Shown in pieces: positions 33,854-39,581 of a stretch of 44,933 bases of DNA. The notes under the pieces were generated by a model. It searched no databases. It was not told the DNA's origin and saw only the letters and a program-made list of their open reading frames with translations. Position 1 is the first letter of the stretch. Each line of letters starts with the position of its first letter. A program made the translations under genes and the position numbers. This DNA is from a virus. Location of the stretch: positions 1 through 44,933 of the IMG/VR virus record IMGVR_UViG_3300021957_000076; one strand, written 5' to 3'.

Positions 33854-33920
33854 TATCTCCATTAGGTATCGCACCCAACCTAAATCCTTCGTAGGGATTC
33901 GTCCGTCTGTCGGTGGAGAC
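33854..33920 (-). tRNA. tRNA-Arg(ACG), 67-base form
   Basis: Acceptor GTCTCCA/TGGAGAT, shrunken D hairpin CCG-ACAGA-CGG, anticodon arm AATCC-CTACGAA-GGATT, T-loop TGCGATA (G55). A73. Unusually short. Confidence 0.85.
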
Positions 33921-33925
33921 AAGAG

Positions 33926-34013
33926 AGGAAGAAGTCGGTAACGCTCCGAAATGCCTTTCACGACACCCAATTCCTTAGCAGGGAATGCTGATCACTATCA
34001 CAGTTCATCTTCC
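33926..34013 (-). tRNA. tRNA-Ser(GCT)
   Basis: Acceptor GGAAGA/TCTTCC, D-arm CTG-TGATAGTGAT-CAG, anticodon arm ATTCC-CTGCTAA-GGAAT, long variable arm, T-loop AGCGTTA. Confidence 0.9.
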
Positions 34014-34057
34014 ATAAAGTCCAATTTTGCTAAGCAGGCCTTGGACCAGGGCGGAAG

Positions 34058-34143
34058 AGGAGAGCATCGGTAACGCTCCGAAATGCATCCCTACATCCAT
34101 CTATTTTCGAAATAGAGTCAAGGACTTCCTTAAGTTACTCTCC
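34058..34143 (-). tRNA. tRNA-Ser(CGA)
   Basis: Acceptor GGAGAGT/GCTCTCC, anticodon arm TCTAT-TTCGAAA-ATAGA, variable arm ATGTA...TGCAT, T-loop AGCGTTA. The D-arm is a tight hairpin TTAAGG-AAGT-CCTTGA. Between this gene and tRNA-Ser(GCT) lies a hairpin GTCCAA...TTGGAC (34018-34045). Confidence 0.9.
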
Positions 34144-34147
34144 ATAG

Positions 34148-34235
34148 TGGAAGACGGAGGAGTTGAACCCCATAGCCATCCCTGACTATCCTCAGCTTTC
34201 AAAACTGCGACAATGCCCGCATTGCAACATCTTCC
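34148..34235 (-). tRNA. tRNA-Ser(TGA), canonical elbow
   Basis: Acceptor GGAAGAT/GTCTTCC, D-loop with GGG (CAATG-CGGG-CATTG), anticodon loop TTTGAAA, variable arm ATAGTC...GGCTAT, T-loop TTCAACT. This is the only Ser tRNA here with a normal T-loop and the only one with GG in the D-loop. Confidence 0.9.
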
Positions 34236-34240
34236 ATAAT

Positions 34241-34315
34241 AAGGGGATAATACAGGGATCGAACCTGTCACCTCAATCAAGCGGTGGACTCCAAGACACT
34301 ATCACTGATACCAAG
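34241..34315 (-). tRNA. tRNA-like, unassigned
   Basis: A clean canonical T-arm ACAGG-TTCGATC-CCTGT (34252-34268) and a hairpin CACC...GGTG are visible, but no 5' acceptor strand pairs with ATTATCC and no standard anticodon arm forms; CTTGGAG could present TGG. Probably degenerate. Confidence 0.35.
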
Positions 34316-34330
34316 GAGCGACCTTGATAT

Positions 34331-34362
34331 CTCTATTTGGGTTTCGAACCCCAAACATAGAG
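34331..34362 (-). other. tRNA minihelix-like hairpin
   Basis: CTCTATG directly joined to a T-arm-like hairpin with loop TTCGAAA and then ATAGAG: acceptor stem plus T-arm with no D-arm or anticodon arm. It touches the 3' end of tRNA-Ser(GGA). A deletion remnant or a processing signal. Confidence 0.5.
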
Positions 34363-34446
34363 GAAGATAGGGGTAACGCTCCCCAACGCATTTCTACGTC
34401 CACCATGTTTCCAACATGGACTGATCACTATCACAGATTATCTTCC
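34361..34446 (-). tRNA. tRNA-Ser(GGA)
   Basis: Acceptor GGAAGAT/ATCTTCC, D-arm as in Ser(GCT), anticodon arm CCATG-TTGGAAA-CATGG, variable arm ACGTA...TGCGT, T-loop AGCGTTA. Confidence 0.95.
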
Positions 34447-34451
34447 ATAAG

Positions 34452-34525
34452 AGCCCCTGGTGGGTTTCGCTCCCACGATCTTTTGCTTTGCAGGCAACTG
34501 CCTTGACTATCTTGGCTACAGAGGC
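34452..34525 (-). tRNA. tRNA-Cys(GCA)
   Basis: Acceptor GCCTCTG/CAGGGGC, D-arm GCC-AAGATAGTCAA-GGC, anticodon arm TTGC-CTGCAAA-GCAA, T-arm GTGGG-AGCGAAA-CCCAC. U73 as required for Cys. Confidence 0.9.
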
Positions 34526-34530
34526 ATGTA

Positions 34531-35172
34531 TTAAAATTTTAATTTCCTTCCTTTCTCCCATCCTTTTGATATCCACTGATTAAGTTCTTCAAGAACTACC
34601 ATTTTACTTTGTTTTTTGGCAATATGGTGGACCCAGCATTTACCAAAATTTACATTTTTTTCACCTTTTTGGTGTACTGAATTAGCTTTTCCTATTTTCT
34701 TTTTTGTTTCATTGCTATGTTTTTTCCCATTCCACCAAGATTCATTTTCACTAAAATATAATTTTAATCCATTTGAAACTTTTTCTTGGAATTCTTTTTT
34801 ATATTCTTCGTCTTCTAATAATTTTTTAGTTACTTCTCCTCCTTTTTTTCCGTTGTCGTTTTTATTATTAAGCCCTTGTTTATTAGCGTAGTACCAACTA
34901 CCGCATTTTCCTCCAAGTGCGACATTATATGTATCTAACCTTGAAACAAATTCTTCATTTACTAAATCTTCTTCTATGGAAAACATTTCTTCTTCATTTT
35001 CACAATCAAAAAGTATTTCTTTCTTAAAATGCGCCTCTCCATATTTATTATATGCTCTTTTTAGTAATGTGCCTGACCCCATATAATCATCGTTTTTATC
35101 GTCTGTTTTATGACAACCAATATATATTTTGTTGTTAATAGTGTTCATTATTTTATAAATTAAGTAGTGCAT
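34531..35172 (-). CDS. GIY-YIG homing endonuclease with NUMOD3 repeats
   Basis: 213 residues. The N-terminal YLIYKIMNTINNKIYIGCHK is the GIY-YIG core, followed by YMGSGTLLKRAYNKYG and an E-containing helix. The C-terminal half has NUMOD3-like DNA-binding repeats (GKKHSNETKKKIGKAN). Free-standing, seg-type. It has its own late box and AAGGAG. Inserted between tRNA-Cys and tRNA-Glu, it could promote spread of the tRNA cluster. Confidence 0.9.
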   Translation of the reverse strand: MHYLIYKIMNTINNKIYIGCHKTDDKNDDYMGSGTLLKRAYNKYGEAHFKKEILFDCENEEEMFSIEEDLVNEEFVSRLDTYNVALGGKCGSWYYANKQGLNNKNDNGKKGGEVTKKLLEDEEYKKEFQEKVSNGLKLYFSENESWWNGKKHSNETKKKIGKANSVHQKGEKNVNFGKCWVHHIAKKQSKMVVLEELNQWISKGWEKGRKLKF

Positions 35173-35193
35173 AGATTCTCCTTACTACACTAC

Positions 35194-35201
35194 TATTTAT
35201 A
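35194..35201 (-). promoter_or_regulatory. T4-type late promoter
   Basis: TATAAATA on the minus strand, 21 bases before the GIY-YIG ATG. Confidence 0.65.
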
Positions 35202-35227
35202 AAAGTGCGATATCAATATTGCACTTT
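35202..35227 (-). terminator. Hairpin, probable terminator
   Basis: AAAGTGC / GCACTTT stem with 12-base loop; the minus-strand 3' side runs into TTTT of the late box. It would end tRNA transcription before the endonuclease gene. Confidence 0.5.
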
Positions 35228-35283
35228 AACAGAAAAGTGACCCATCCGTGCCTTCGACTGCTCGGACCAAGGACGCATGTTAT

Positions 35284-35354
35284 TAGGGTGTAGGGGTTAT
35301 GCTCCCCTGCTCTCAGTTAGAAAGACTGATGTGCTGCTATTACACCAACACCCC
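35284..35354 (-). tRNA. tRNA-Glu(TTC)
   Basis: Acceptor GGGGTGT/ACACCCT, D-arm GTGT-AATAGCA-GCAC, anticodon arm TCAGT-CTTTCTA-ACTGA, T-arm AGGGG-AGCATAA-CCCCT. Confidence 0.95.
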
Positions 35355-35355
35355 A

Positions 35356-35600
35356 AGAAAGCACACAAAACACATTGACTTCTGCTCGTAACCCTCTGAA
35401 CCTTTTCGTAAAGGACATTGGGAATATTATTGCATCTTACTAATAGATGCCCGAACTACCCAGGGACTACCTGGGAGTTTCTGTTTTGCATTAAGGTTGT
35501 GCTAATCCCCCTATATACCATAGGAAGTGGTTTTTTGTGGTTATGACTCCACTTCTTTCATGGGGCACCCTTCCCCACTATCCGACCATAACTCGGAGTG
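35356..35600 (-). other. Structured gap, possible decayed tRNAs
   Basis: No gene. Minus-strand hairpins include a D-arm-like GCATCT-ATTAGTA-AGATGC (35435-35453), CCCAGG...CCTGGG near 35460, CCTTT-ACGA-AAAGG near 35405, and a T-arm-like GTGG...CCAC near 35540. No full tRNA folds. Confidence 0.35.
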
Positions 35601-35605
35601 TCCTG

Positions 35606-35842
35606 TTATTTATCACTCCATTCTTCACAAAAATCTTTGTCATAGATGTGATAGTAAATGGAATGAAATATACTTGCTAAAGATGGTAAAATCAAAAAAG
35701 ATCCCAAACCCATTTTCACTGCAATACTTGGACGGAAATAATACATTCTCCAAAAGGTGAAATCTTTGTGTCTCACTGACCATAGCAATGACATATCGGT
35801 GATGGCTACCACCAACACAATATAAAGATAAATTTCTAACAT
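35606..35842 (-). CDS. Small membrane protein (78 aa)
   Basis: Behind AAGAGG, from an early promoter at 35865-35891. N-terminal hydrophobic helix (YLYIVLVVAITDMSLLW) and a second near residues 40-60 (MGLGSFLILPSLASIF), with topology suggesting two passes. Within the tRNA array. Unrecognised. Confidence 0.65.
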   Translation of the reverse strand: MLEIYLYIVLVVAITDMSLLWSVRHKDFTFWRMYYFRPSIAVKMGLGSFLILPSLASIFHSIYYHIYDKDFCEEWSDK

Positions 35843-35864
35843 GTCTAACCTCTTAATAGGATGC

Positions 35865-35891
35865 CTTTATTATACACCCCTAAAAAGGTTG
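35865..35891 (-). promoter_or_regulatory. Early sigma70-like promoter (15-base spacer)
   Basis: TTGACA and TATAAT on the minus strand before the small membrane protein gene. Confidence 0.65.
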
Positions 35892-35898
35892 TCAATGT

Positions 35899-36279
35899 TT
35901 AATTATAAGAAATACCTGTATTTTTACCAAGACCTGTTGAAATGCTTTTTGATAAGGAACCACTAGGGTCTTTTCCAAAACTTGAATCCTTGCTTTTCAT
36001 TGAGTTAGTGTAAAGTTCTAATGCTTTAGCCAACTTTTGTTCTTCAGGAGATAATTCAACGTCTTTTTCTCTAAGTACCTTAACTAGAAAAGCAAGAACC
36101 TTTTGAAGGTTGTTGACGATGTACTTTTCAATCGTATCTCCTATGCCCTCATTCACAATAGTGAAAGTGTTTAAATATTCTTCTAGATTATCTGTGCTTT
36201 TCAGACCCTCTAAAAGATATTCAGATGCTTTTTCTAAAAGGTTGGATGATTCTACTAAATTTACATATTCTTGTTTCAT
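35899..36279 (-). CDS. Tagged helical protein (MKQEYVNLVE family)
   Basis: 126 residues beginning MKQEYVNLVESSN. The body is amphipathic helices (VNNLQKVLAFLVKVLREKD) with a Ser/Gly-rich tail. Stop and next start overlap by 4 bases. Capsid targeting inferred from the tag. Confidence 0.7.
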   Translation of the reverse strand: MKQEYVNLVESSNLLEKASEYLLEGLKSTDNLEEYLNTFTIVNEGIGDTIEKYIVNNLQKVLAFLVKVLREKDVELSPEEQKLAKALELYTNSMKSKDSSFGKDPSGSLSKSISTGLGKNTGISYN

Positions 36280-36587
36280 GTTTTCTTCCTATTGGTCAAG
36301 AAAATCGACCCTAAAACGATAATGATGACGAGGAGAGCATAGAGTAAAGGATTACCCCCATCTTCCTCGTTTGATGGTGTTTCTACATTGACTATCTTGA
36401 AAGCATTGCCTTCAAAGTCTCTCAAAAGCCCATCGTCTTCCACCTTTAATATAGGTGAGACTTGCGTGTGTTCTAATACGTGCCCTACTTCAATGGTAGG
36501 TGACTCAACAACTTCGTACTTTGCTGTGCCATATGCATATCCTGTGTTCATTAAAAAGAACATTAATATAAAAAGTGATCTTTTCAT
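36276..36587 (-). CDS. Exported protein with C-terminal membrane anchor
   Basis: 103 residues. Signal peptide MKRSLFILMFFLMNTGYAYG at the start, an acidic extracytoplasmic part, and a C-terminal transmembrane helix (LLYALLVIIIVLGSIFL) followed by NRKKT. Overlaps both neighbours by 4 bases. Likely an envelope-located phage protein, perhaps superinfection exclusion or lysis timing; not established. Confidence 0.7.
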   Translation of the reverse strand: MKRSLFILMFFLMNTGYAYGTAKYEVVESPTIEVGHVLEHTQVSPILKVEDDGLLRDFEGNAFKIVNVETPSNEEDGGNPLLYALLVIIIVLGSIFLTNRKKT

Positions 36588-36838
36588 TTTAACTCCATAT
36601 GATAGTAACCTTCAACAGTTAAAACGTACTTTCCTGGTTTTAAATGTTTCATGAAGATAGGTTCTTCGTCGGTATATGCATCATAAGGATGGGATCTCTT
36701 TGGATCATGGTAGAGAGTTGCGGTTGCTTCCTCTTTAAGTCTAAAGGTATTTCTACCACTATAAGACCAACCTGTTCTTTGTGTGGCTGCTCCAACACAA
36801 ATGATAAACGCTAATAATCCACAAAGTATTTTCTTCAT
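36584..36838 (-). CDS. Secreted small protein
   Basis: Start at 36838 (MKKILCGLLAFIICVGAA), five bases after the late box. Signal peptide of ~20 residues, then a ~64-residue beta-rich domain (TATLYHDPKRSHPYDAY, LKPGKYVLTVEGYY). Overlaps the next gene by 4 bases, so the two are translated together in the envelope. Unrecognised. Confidence 0.7.
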   Translation of the reverse strand: MKKILCGLLAFIICVGAATQRTGWSYSGRNTFRLKEEATATLYHDPKRSHPYDAYTDEEPIFMKHLKPGKYVLTVEGYYHMELK

Positions 36839-36843
36839 ACTTT

Positions 36844-36851
36844 TATTTATA
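36844..36851 (-). promoter_or_regulatory. T4-type late promoter, 5 bases from the ATG
   Basis: TATAAATA then five bases then ATG 36838: predicted leaderless. Confidence 0.65.
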
Positions 36852-36853
36852 AA

Positions 36854-36925
36854 AGTCCCATGCGAGATTTGCACTCGCCCCTTGAGCTTGGAAGGCTCTT
36901 ATGCTGCTACTAACACCAATGAGAC
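36854..36925 (-). tRNA. tRNA-Gly(TCC)
   Basis: Acceptor GTCTCAT/ATGGGAC, D-loop TAGTAGCA, anticodon loop CTTCCAA, T-arm GCGAG-TGCAAAT-CTCGC. U73. Confidence 0.9.
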
Positions 36926-36931
36926 ATGAAA

Positions 36932-37047
36932 CGGATAACATTTTTACGTTGCTCTACCAACTGAGCTACCGAAGTTTTCACTAAGGGTGAGATTCGAACT
37001 CACGACATACGGCTTAAGAGGCAGTTTGTAATTGCTGTTAGCTATCC
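36932..37047 (-). ncRNA. Y RNA-like (YrlA-type) with circularly permuted tRNA-Lys(CTT) module
   Basis: Terminal stem GGATAGC/GTTATCC, then TA-ACAGCAA. Inside, in order: anticodon arm ACTGC-CTCTTAA-GCCGT, ATGTC, T-arm GTGAG-TTCGAAT-CTCAC, CCTTAGT-GAAA-ACTTCGG (acceptor strands joined by a tetraloop), TA, D-arm GCTC-AGTTGGTA-GAGC, A. Rotated, these make a standard 72-base tRNA with two acceptor mismatches. It lies 6 bases upstream of tRNA-Gly and 9 bases downstream of tRNA-Asp, so tRNA processing could release it. Y RNA identity inferred. Confidence 0.7.
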
Positions 37048-37056
37048 TGAAATTAG

Positions 37057-37127
37057 CGACCAATAGGGGTAACGCTCCCCTTCCAGATCCTGGACAGGGA
37101 TCTGTGCTACTTTTACACCAATTGGCC
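37057..37127 (-). tRNA. tRNA-Asp(GTC)
   Basis: Acceptor GGCCAAT/ATTGGTC, D-arm GTGT-AAAAGTA-GCAC, anticodon arm GATCC-CTGTCCA-GGATC, T-arm AGGGG-AGCGTTA-CCCCT. G73 as expected. Confidence 0.95.
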
Positions 37128-37211
37128 AGACTGTTGTTTTTGTTTATCCGGTTCCGACAGAGTATGGCGTACTAGGGGGGGATCCAGAACAATGTCTAAA
37201 ACTGGATTTAG

Positions 37212-37282
37212 TGAACCGTGAAAGAGTCGAACTTTCGTGAATGGATTAAAAAGCCATTATTCTGCCATTGAATTAACGGTCC
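37212..37282 (-). tRNA. tRNA-Lys(TTT), canonical elbow
   Basis: Acceptor GGACCGT/ACGGTTC, D-arm ATTC-AATGGCA-GAAT with GG, anticodon loop TTTTTAA, T-arm GAAAG-TTCGACT-CTTTC, A73. Confidence 0.9.
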
Positions 37283-37384
37283 GTATTGAGAAGTTTCACC
37301 CCAACCACAACAGGACTATTGGGGAATTTGCCTTGTCCTGCTTTATAACCATCCACAACTTCTCTGATGGTCTTACGCTCTTTT
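37273..37384 (-). pseudogene. Coding remnant between ASCH gene and tRNA-Lys
   Basis: In the -1 frame relative to the ASCH gene an open stretch reads VKERKTIREVVDGYKAG then KFPNSPVVVGVKLLN and stops inside the tRNA-Lys 5' strand. Composition looks protein-coding but no start codon with a ribosome site exists. Either a remnant cut by tRNA insertion or a frameshifted extension of the ASCH protein. Confidence 0.4.
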
Positions 37385-37826
37385 ACTTTATGACTTTAAT
37401 TCCATTTCTTGGAAAATCATAGGGGAATAACTTAGGTTTATCGTACTTTTCTATATCAATAACCATCCACCCATATCTAGGATTCTTATTAGGTCTATTC
37501 TTAAGATCGAATCCGCTATCTTCAGGAACCATATGTAGGTGGCGATCTTTCTCCCACTCTTTAAACCCTATGTCATTTATAGGATAAGTTTTGTCTTCAC
37601 TAAACACCACCTTGCCTATTGTGTATTTCTTTTTCCCTATGTAAGTAACCAACTCAATAGGTTGATCTTTTAGCATAGGGAATTTCTCTATGGAAACACC
37701 TCTTGTCTCAATGGTCTTTTTACCATTGATGATATTCTCTGCGAACTTGGCTCTTTTGTTGTGAACTAAGATAGCATTGTTATCTTCTGCTACTTGCGTT
37801 TCTTCGAAAAATCTTTTAAATGACAT
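37383..37826 (-). CDS. ASCH-domain protein with tag-like N-terminus
   Basis: Start at 37826 (MSFKRFFEETQ), five bases after a late box; the longer form to 37871 would run through tRNA-Arg and is rejected. About 147 residues. The ASCH core has KFAENIINGKKTIETRG, then a beta-barrel with IGKVVFSEDKTYP and YGWMVIDIE. ASCH proteins bind RNA, and some are nucleases or amidohydrolases. The N-terminus resembles the MSFK tag of presumed capsid proteins, but FEE replaces a clean L/I-x-E. Confidence 0.75.
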   Translation of the reverse strand: MSFKRFFEETQVAEDNNAILVHNKRAKFAENIINGKKTIETRGVSIEKFPMLKDQPIELVTYIGKKKYTIGKVVFSEDKTYPINDIGFKEWEKDRHLHMVPEDSGFDLKNRPNKNPRYGWMVIDIEKYDKPKLFPYDFPRNGIKVIK

Positions 37827-37831
37827 ATCTT

Positions 37832-37839
37832 TATTTATA
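37832..37839 (-). promoter_or_regulatory. T4-type late promoter, 5 bases from the ATG
   Basis: TATAAATA on the minus strand, ATG at 37826. Confidence 0.65.
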
Positions 37840-37841
37840 AG

Positions 37842-37913
37842 TACCTCCTCAAGGAATTGCGCCTTGACCAAAAGTTTAGAAGACTCTTATGCTGTCTGTT
37901 ACACCAAGGAGGC
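37842..37913 (-). tRNA. tRNA-Arg(TCT)
   Basis: Acceptor GCCTCCT/AGGAGGT, D-arm GTGT-AACAGACA-GCAT, anticodon arm AGAGT-CTTCTAA-ACTTT, T-arm CAAGG-CGCAATT-CCTTG (G55). Confidence 0.9.
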
Positions 37914-37919
37914 ATGTAG

Positions 37920-37992
37920 TACCTTCGCTGGGAATCGCACCCAGTCAACCTCATTTTCTAAGAATGAGAGCTCGCTAATGGCTTACGAAGGC
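37920..37992 (-). tRNA. tRNA-Leu(TAG), short variable loop
   Basis: Acceptor GCCTTCG/CGAAGGT, D-arm AGC-CATTAGCGA-GCT, anticodon arm TCATT-CTTAGAA-AATGA, T-arm CTGGG-TGCGATT-CCCAG, A73. Variable loop about 5-6 bases, as in tRNA-Leu(GAG). Confidence 0.9.
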
Positions 37993-38272
37993 TTGTTTTT
38001 TTATACAAACACAATTGACACTTTTTAGAGTCATCAAGATATTTGTAAGGACAATCATTTTCGTTTTCGAGGATTTTATCAGATATTATCTTCGTCGATT
38101 TCATAATTGTTTTCTTTTCACAACCATGTAAAGTGTGACTAACCCTTTGGAGTTTATGAAAAGTGTCAAAGAGTTCTATGTTGGGGCATTGTTCGTTCAT
38201 GGTAGTGTATAGTAACCACCATGCCAACATATTCGACCTGTTTTGGTTGTTTTCTGCTATGTCTTGCGACAT
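37958..38272 (-). CDS. Hypothetical cysteine-containing protein
   Basis: 104 residues. NMLAWWLLYTTMNEQCP near the N-terminus and CPYKYLDDSKKCQLCLYKK near the C-terminus suggest a metal-binding cluster. Its last 11 codons run into tRNA-Leu(TAG), so the true end or even the gene is uncertain. No convincing ribosome-binding site. Confidence 0.5.
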   Translation of the reverse strand: MSQDIAENNQNRSNMLAWWLLYTTMNEQCPNIELFDTFHKLQRVSHTLHGCEKKTIMKSTKIISDKILENENDCPYKYLDDSKKCQLCLYKKTSLRKPLASSHS

Positions 38273-38298
38273 TGCTGTTGCTTATTGCAACGTTAAAG

Positions 38299-38369
38299 CT
38301 CCTCATCCTGGTAACGCTCCAGGCACTGTCGGGTAACAACCGAATATGATACTAATTCACCAATGAGGA
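38299..38369 (-). tRNA. tRNA-Asn(GTT)
   Basis: Acceptor TCCTCAT/ATGAGGA, D-arm GTGA-ATTAGTA-TCAT, anticodon loop TTGTTAC, T-arm CCTGG-AGCGTTA-CCAGG. G73 as expected. Confidence 0.9.
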
Positions 38370-38483
38370 ATATAAGTTGTTAGTCTACTCTCAAACTAAC
38401 AAAGTCACGCACAAAGTTCTCCGACCAAGGGACATCATAGTACGTTTTGATGGGTCACGATTATCCCCGTGAAAGGATATAGG

Positions 38484-38630
38484 CTCCCGATGAAGGAATT
38501 GAACCTCCTCTACTCTTTTCCAGAGCGTGCTATGACCATGTTCTAGATCATGTCGAAATGCTCTCTAGGAATACTTTCTAGAATGATTCCTAAAAATGCA
38601 GATCGTGTCATACCATTACACTAATCGGGC
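38484..38630 (-). tRNA. tRNA-like with ~75-base insertion
   Basis: Acceptor GCCCGAT/ATCGGGA (pair 1 G-A mismatch), canonical D-arm GTGT-AATGGTATG-ACAC, and canonical T-arm GGAGG-TTCAATT-CCTTC. Between them lies an extra ~75 bases that fold into TAGGAAT...ATTCCTA and AGAGC...GCTCT hairpins. A GAA triplet in GCTC-TGGAAAA-GAGT could be the anticodon, but base 33 is G. Amino acid not assignable. An intron or an RNA domain inserted at the anticodon arm is possible. Confidence 0.5.
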
Positions 38631-38635
38631 TTGAG

Positions 38636-38707
38636 TCGTGATGGATGGATTTGCACCATCGACCAATTCTGTATCAGAGAATCACTCTACTGCTGAGTTA
38701 CATCACG
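38636..38707 (-). tRNA. tRNA-Ile(GAT)
   Basis: Acceptor CGTGATG/CATCACG, D-arm ACTC-AGCAGTA-GAGT, anticodon arm ATTCT-CTGATAC-AGAAT, T-arm GATGG-TGCAAAT-CCATC, A73. Confidence 0.95.
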
Positions 38708-38720
38708 TTATAATATCAAG

Positions 38721-38792
38721 TAGGGGTACAAGGAGTCGAACCTCAATTAACTGGATCAAAACCAGTTGTAATAGCCGTTATACCATACCCCT
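38721..38792 (-). tRNA. tRNA-Gln(TTG), canonical elbow
   Basis: Acceptor AGGGGTA/TACCCCT, D-loop with GG (GTA-TAACGGCTAT-TAC), anticodon arm ACTGG-TTTTGAT-CCAGT, T-loop TTCGACT. Confidence 0.95.
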
Positions 38793-38798
38793 ATGAAA

Positions 38799-38855
38799 CA
38801 GGTAACATATAAGTCAAGTTTCAGATTTGATTGTTTAAATTGCTGTTAGTTACCT
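38799..38855 (-). ncRNA. Short Y RNA-like RNA
   Basis: Terminal stem AGGTAAC/GTTACCT followed by G, then TA-ACAGCAA and one small hairpin TCAA...TTGA; no T-arm. About 57 bases, 6 bases upstream of tRNA-Gln. The first stem base pair differs from its relatives by a compensated change. Confidence 0.55.
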
Positions 38856-38921
38856 TGAAAATCGTAACACTTTTTTTGCACGATAACCTTAAGTATGTTA
38901 CTGTGCATTGTGTTAGTTAGT

Positions 38922-38996
38922 TGCGGGTCCGGGTAACGCTCACCGGATAGTCAACTGCTTATGAGGCAGAGGAGGTCACTTTCCCTTCTCACCCGC
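38922..38996 (-). tRNA. tRNA-Met(CAT)
   Basis: Acceptor GCGGGT/ACCCGC, D hairpin AGG-GAAAGTGA-CCT, anticodon arm CTGC-CTCATAA-GCAG, T-arm around AGCGTTA with one extra base, A73. Initiator or elongator not resolved. Confidence 0.8.
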
Positions 38997-39012
38997 TTTG
39001 TTTGTTTAATAG

Positions 39013-39131
39013 TATATGAGGAAGGAGTCGAACCTTCATTGCTGCCATAGTTTTCGAAGTGCCCTTCTACTTGCTCGAATCGAACGAGCCACTCAACTGC
39101 CGTTGGGAGTTTACCATTTCTCCACTCATAT
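39013..39131 (-). tRNA. tRNA-like with extra T-arm and 66-base centre
   Basis: Acceptor ATATGAG/CTCATAT, canonical D-arm GGAG-AAATGGTAAA-CTCC, canonical T-arm GAAGG-TTCGACT-CCTTC. The centre contains a second T-arm-like hairpin GCTCG-TTCGATT-CGAGC and two GGCA-loop hairpins (CAAC-GGCA-GTTG and GAAG-GGCA-CTTC); no normal anticodon loop. 119 bases in all. Amino acid not assignable. Confidence 0.5.
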
Positions 39132-39133
39132 AG

Positions 39134-39204
39134 AGCACCCACTCGGTAACGCTCCGAGGTCTAAAGATTACAAAACTTTTATTCTGCTATTGAACTATAG
39201 GTGC
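39134..39204 (-). tRNA. tRNA-Thr(TGT)
   Basis: Acceptor GCACCTA/TGGGTGC, D-arm GTTC-AATAGCA-GAAT, anticodon loop TTTGTAA, T-arm CTCGG-AGCGTTA-CCGAG. Confidence 0.9.
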
Positions 39205-39245
39205 ATAATGGTGGAGTTTTGAAGAAGAACCCCCTAACTTCCAAG

Positions 39246-39356
39246 ATGATTACATCTCACCTTGTAAGAAATCCCATGAACCTCAAGGGCAAAGTCATCA
39301 TTTTACGAGAAACAATGAAAAACGAAATAGCAAGGTTGCCTAAAGACAATGGGTAG
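39246..39356 (+). CDS. Possible small protein (36 aa)
   Basis: An open frame from ATG 39246 with coding-like content (HLVRNPMNLKGKVIILRETM) in an otherwise empty 230-base gap between tRNA-Thr and the next tRNA-like gene. No ribosome-binding site; it could be a remnant. Confidence 0.25.
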   Translation: MITSHLVRNPMNLKGKVIILRETMKNEIARLPKDNG

Positions 39357-39432
39357 ATCTCCCCTTAGAGTCTCTAGTCTTCATTATCGGACAACCCAAA
39401 CGACAATCTTATAACACAATCGATCTTGTTAC

Positions 39433-39503
39433 AGGGTCAAGAATGCCCCTGGGAGCAACTCCCCAATGCTGTTACCACGTTTGTGTTACGAAATATCTGA
39501 CCC
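39433..39503 (-). tRNA. tRNA-like, possible Pro(GGG)
   Basis: A 7-bp acceptor GGGTCAG/TTGACCC spans a tRNA-sized 71 bases. AGCA-TTGGGGAGT-TGCT could present GGG, but no T-arm of normal form is seen. Possibly degenerate. Confidence 0.35.
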
Positions 39504-39504
39504 G

Positions 39505-39581
39505 TCTAAATGACTGGGATATGCATCTCCCTACATCACCTAATTGTAACGACAATGGATAGGCCAACATTGTCCAAGAAG
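39505..39581 (-). other. Gap with hairpin
   Basis: Minus-strand hairpin GACAATG...CATTGTC (39550-39575) and GGGA...TCCC near 39520; no complete tRNA recognised. Confidence 0.3.

Noticed and set aside
34018-34045. Extra tRNA between the two Ser tRNAs
   Set aside because: Only a single hairpin GTCCAA...TTGGAC with an inner TGC...GCA; no acceptor or T-arm.
35194-35227. Integration (att) site at the array
   Set aside because: The hairpin is explained as terminator plus late promoter; no integrase or direct-repeat pair is visible.
36932-37047. tmRNA
   Set aside because: There is no resume ORF or alanine acceptor; the order of arms fits a permuted tRNA module instead.
37827-37871. Longer ASCH protein start at 37871
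   Set aside because: It would read through the late promoter and tRNA-Arg; the ATG at 37826 is five bases from the box.
38230-38290. Seventh ACAGCAA RNA before 37958-38272
   Set aside because: The motif is present (ACAGCAATG) but no partner for a terminal stem is found downstream.
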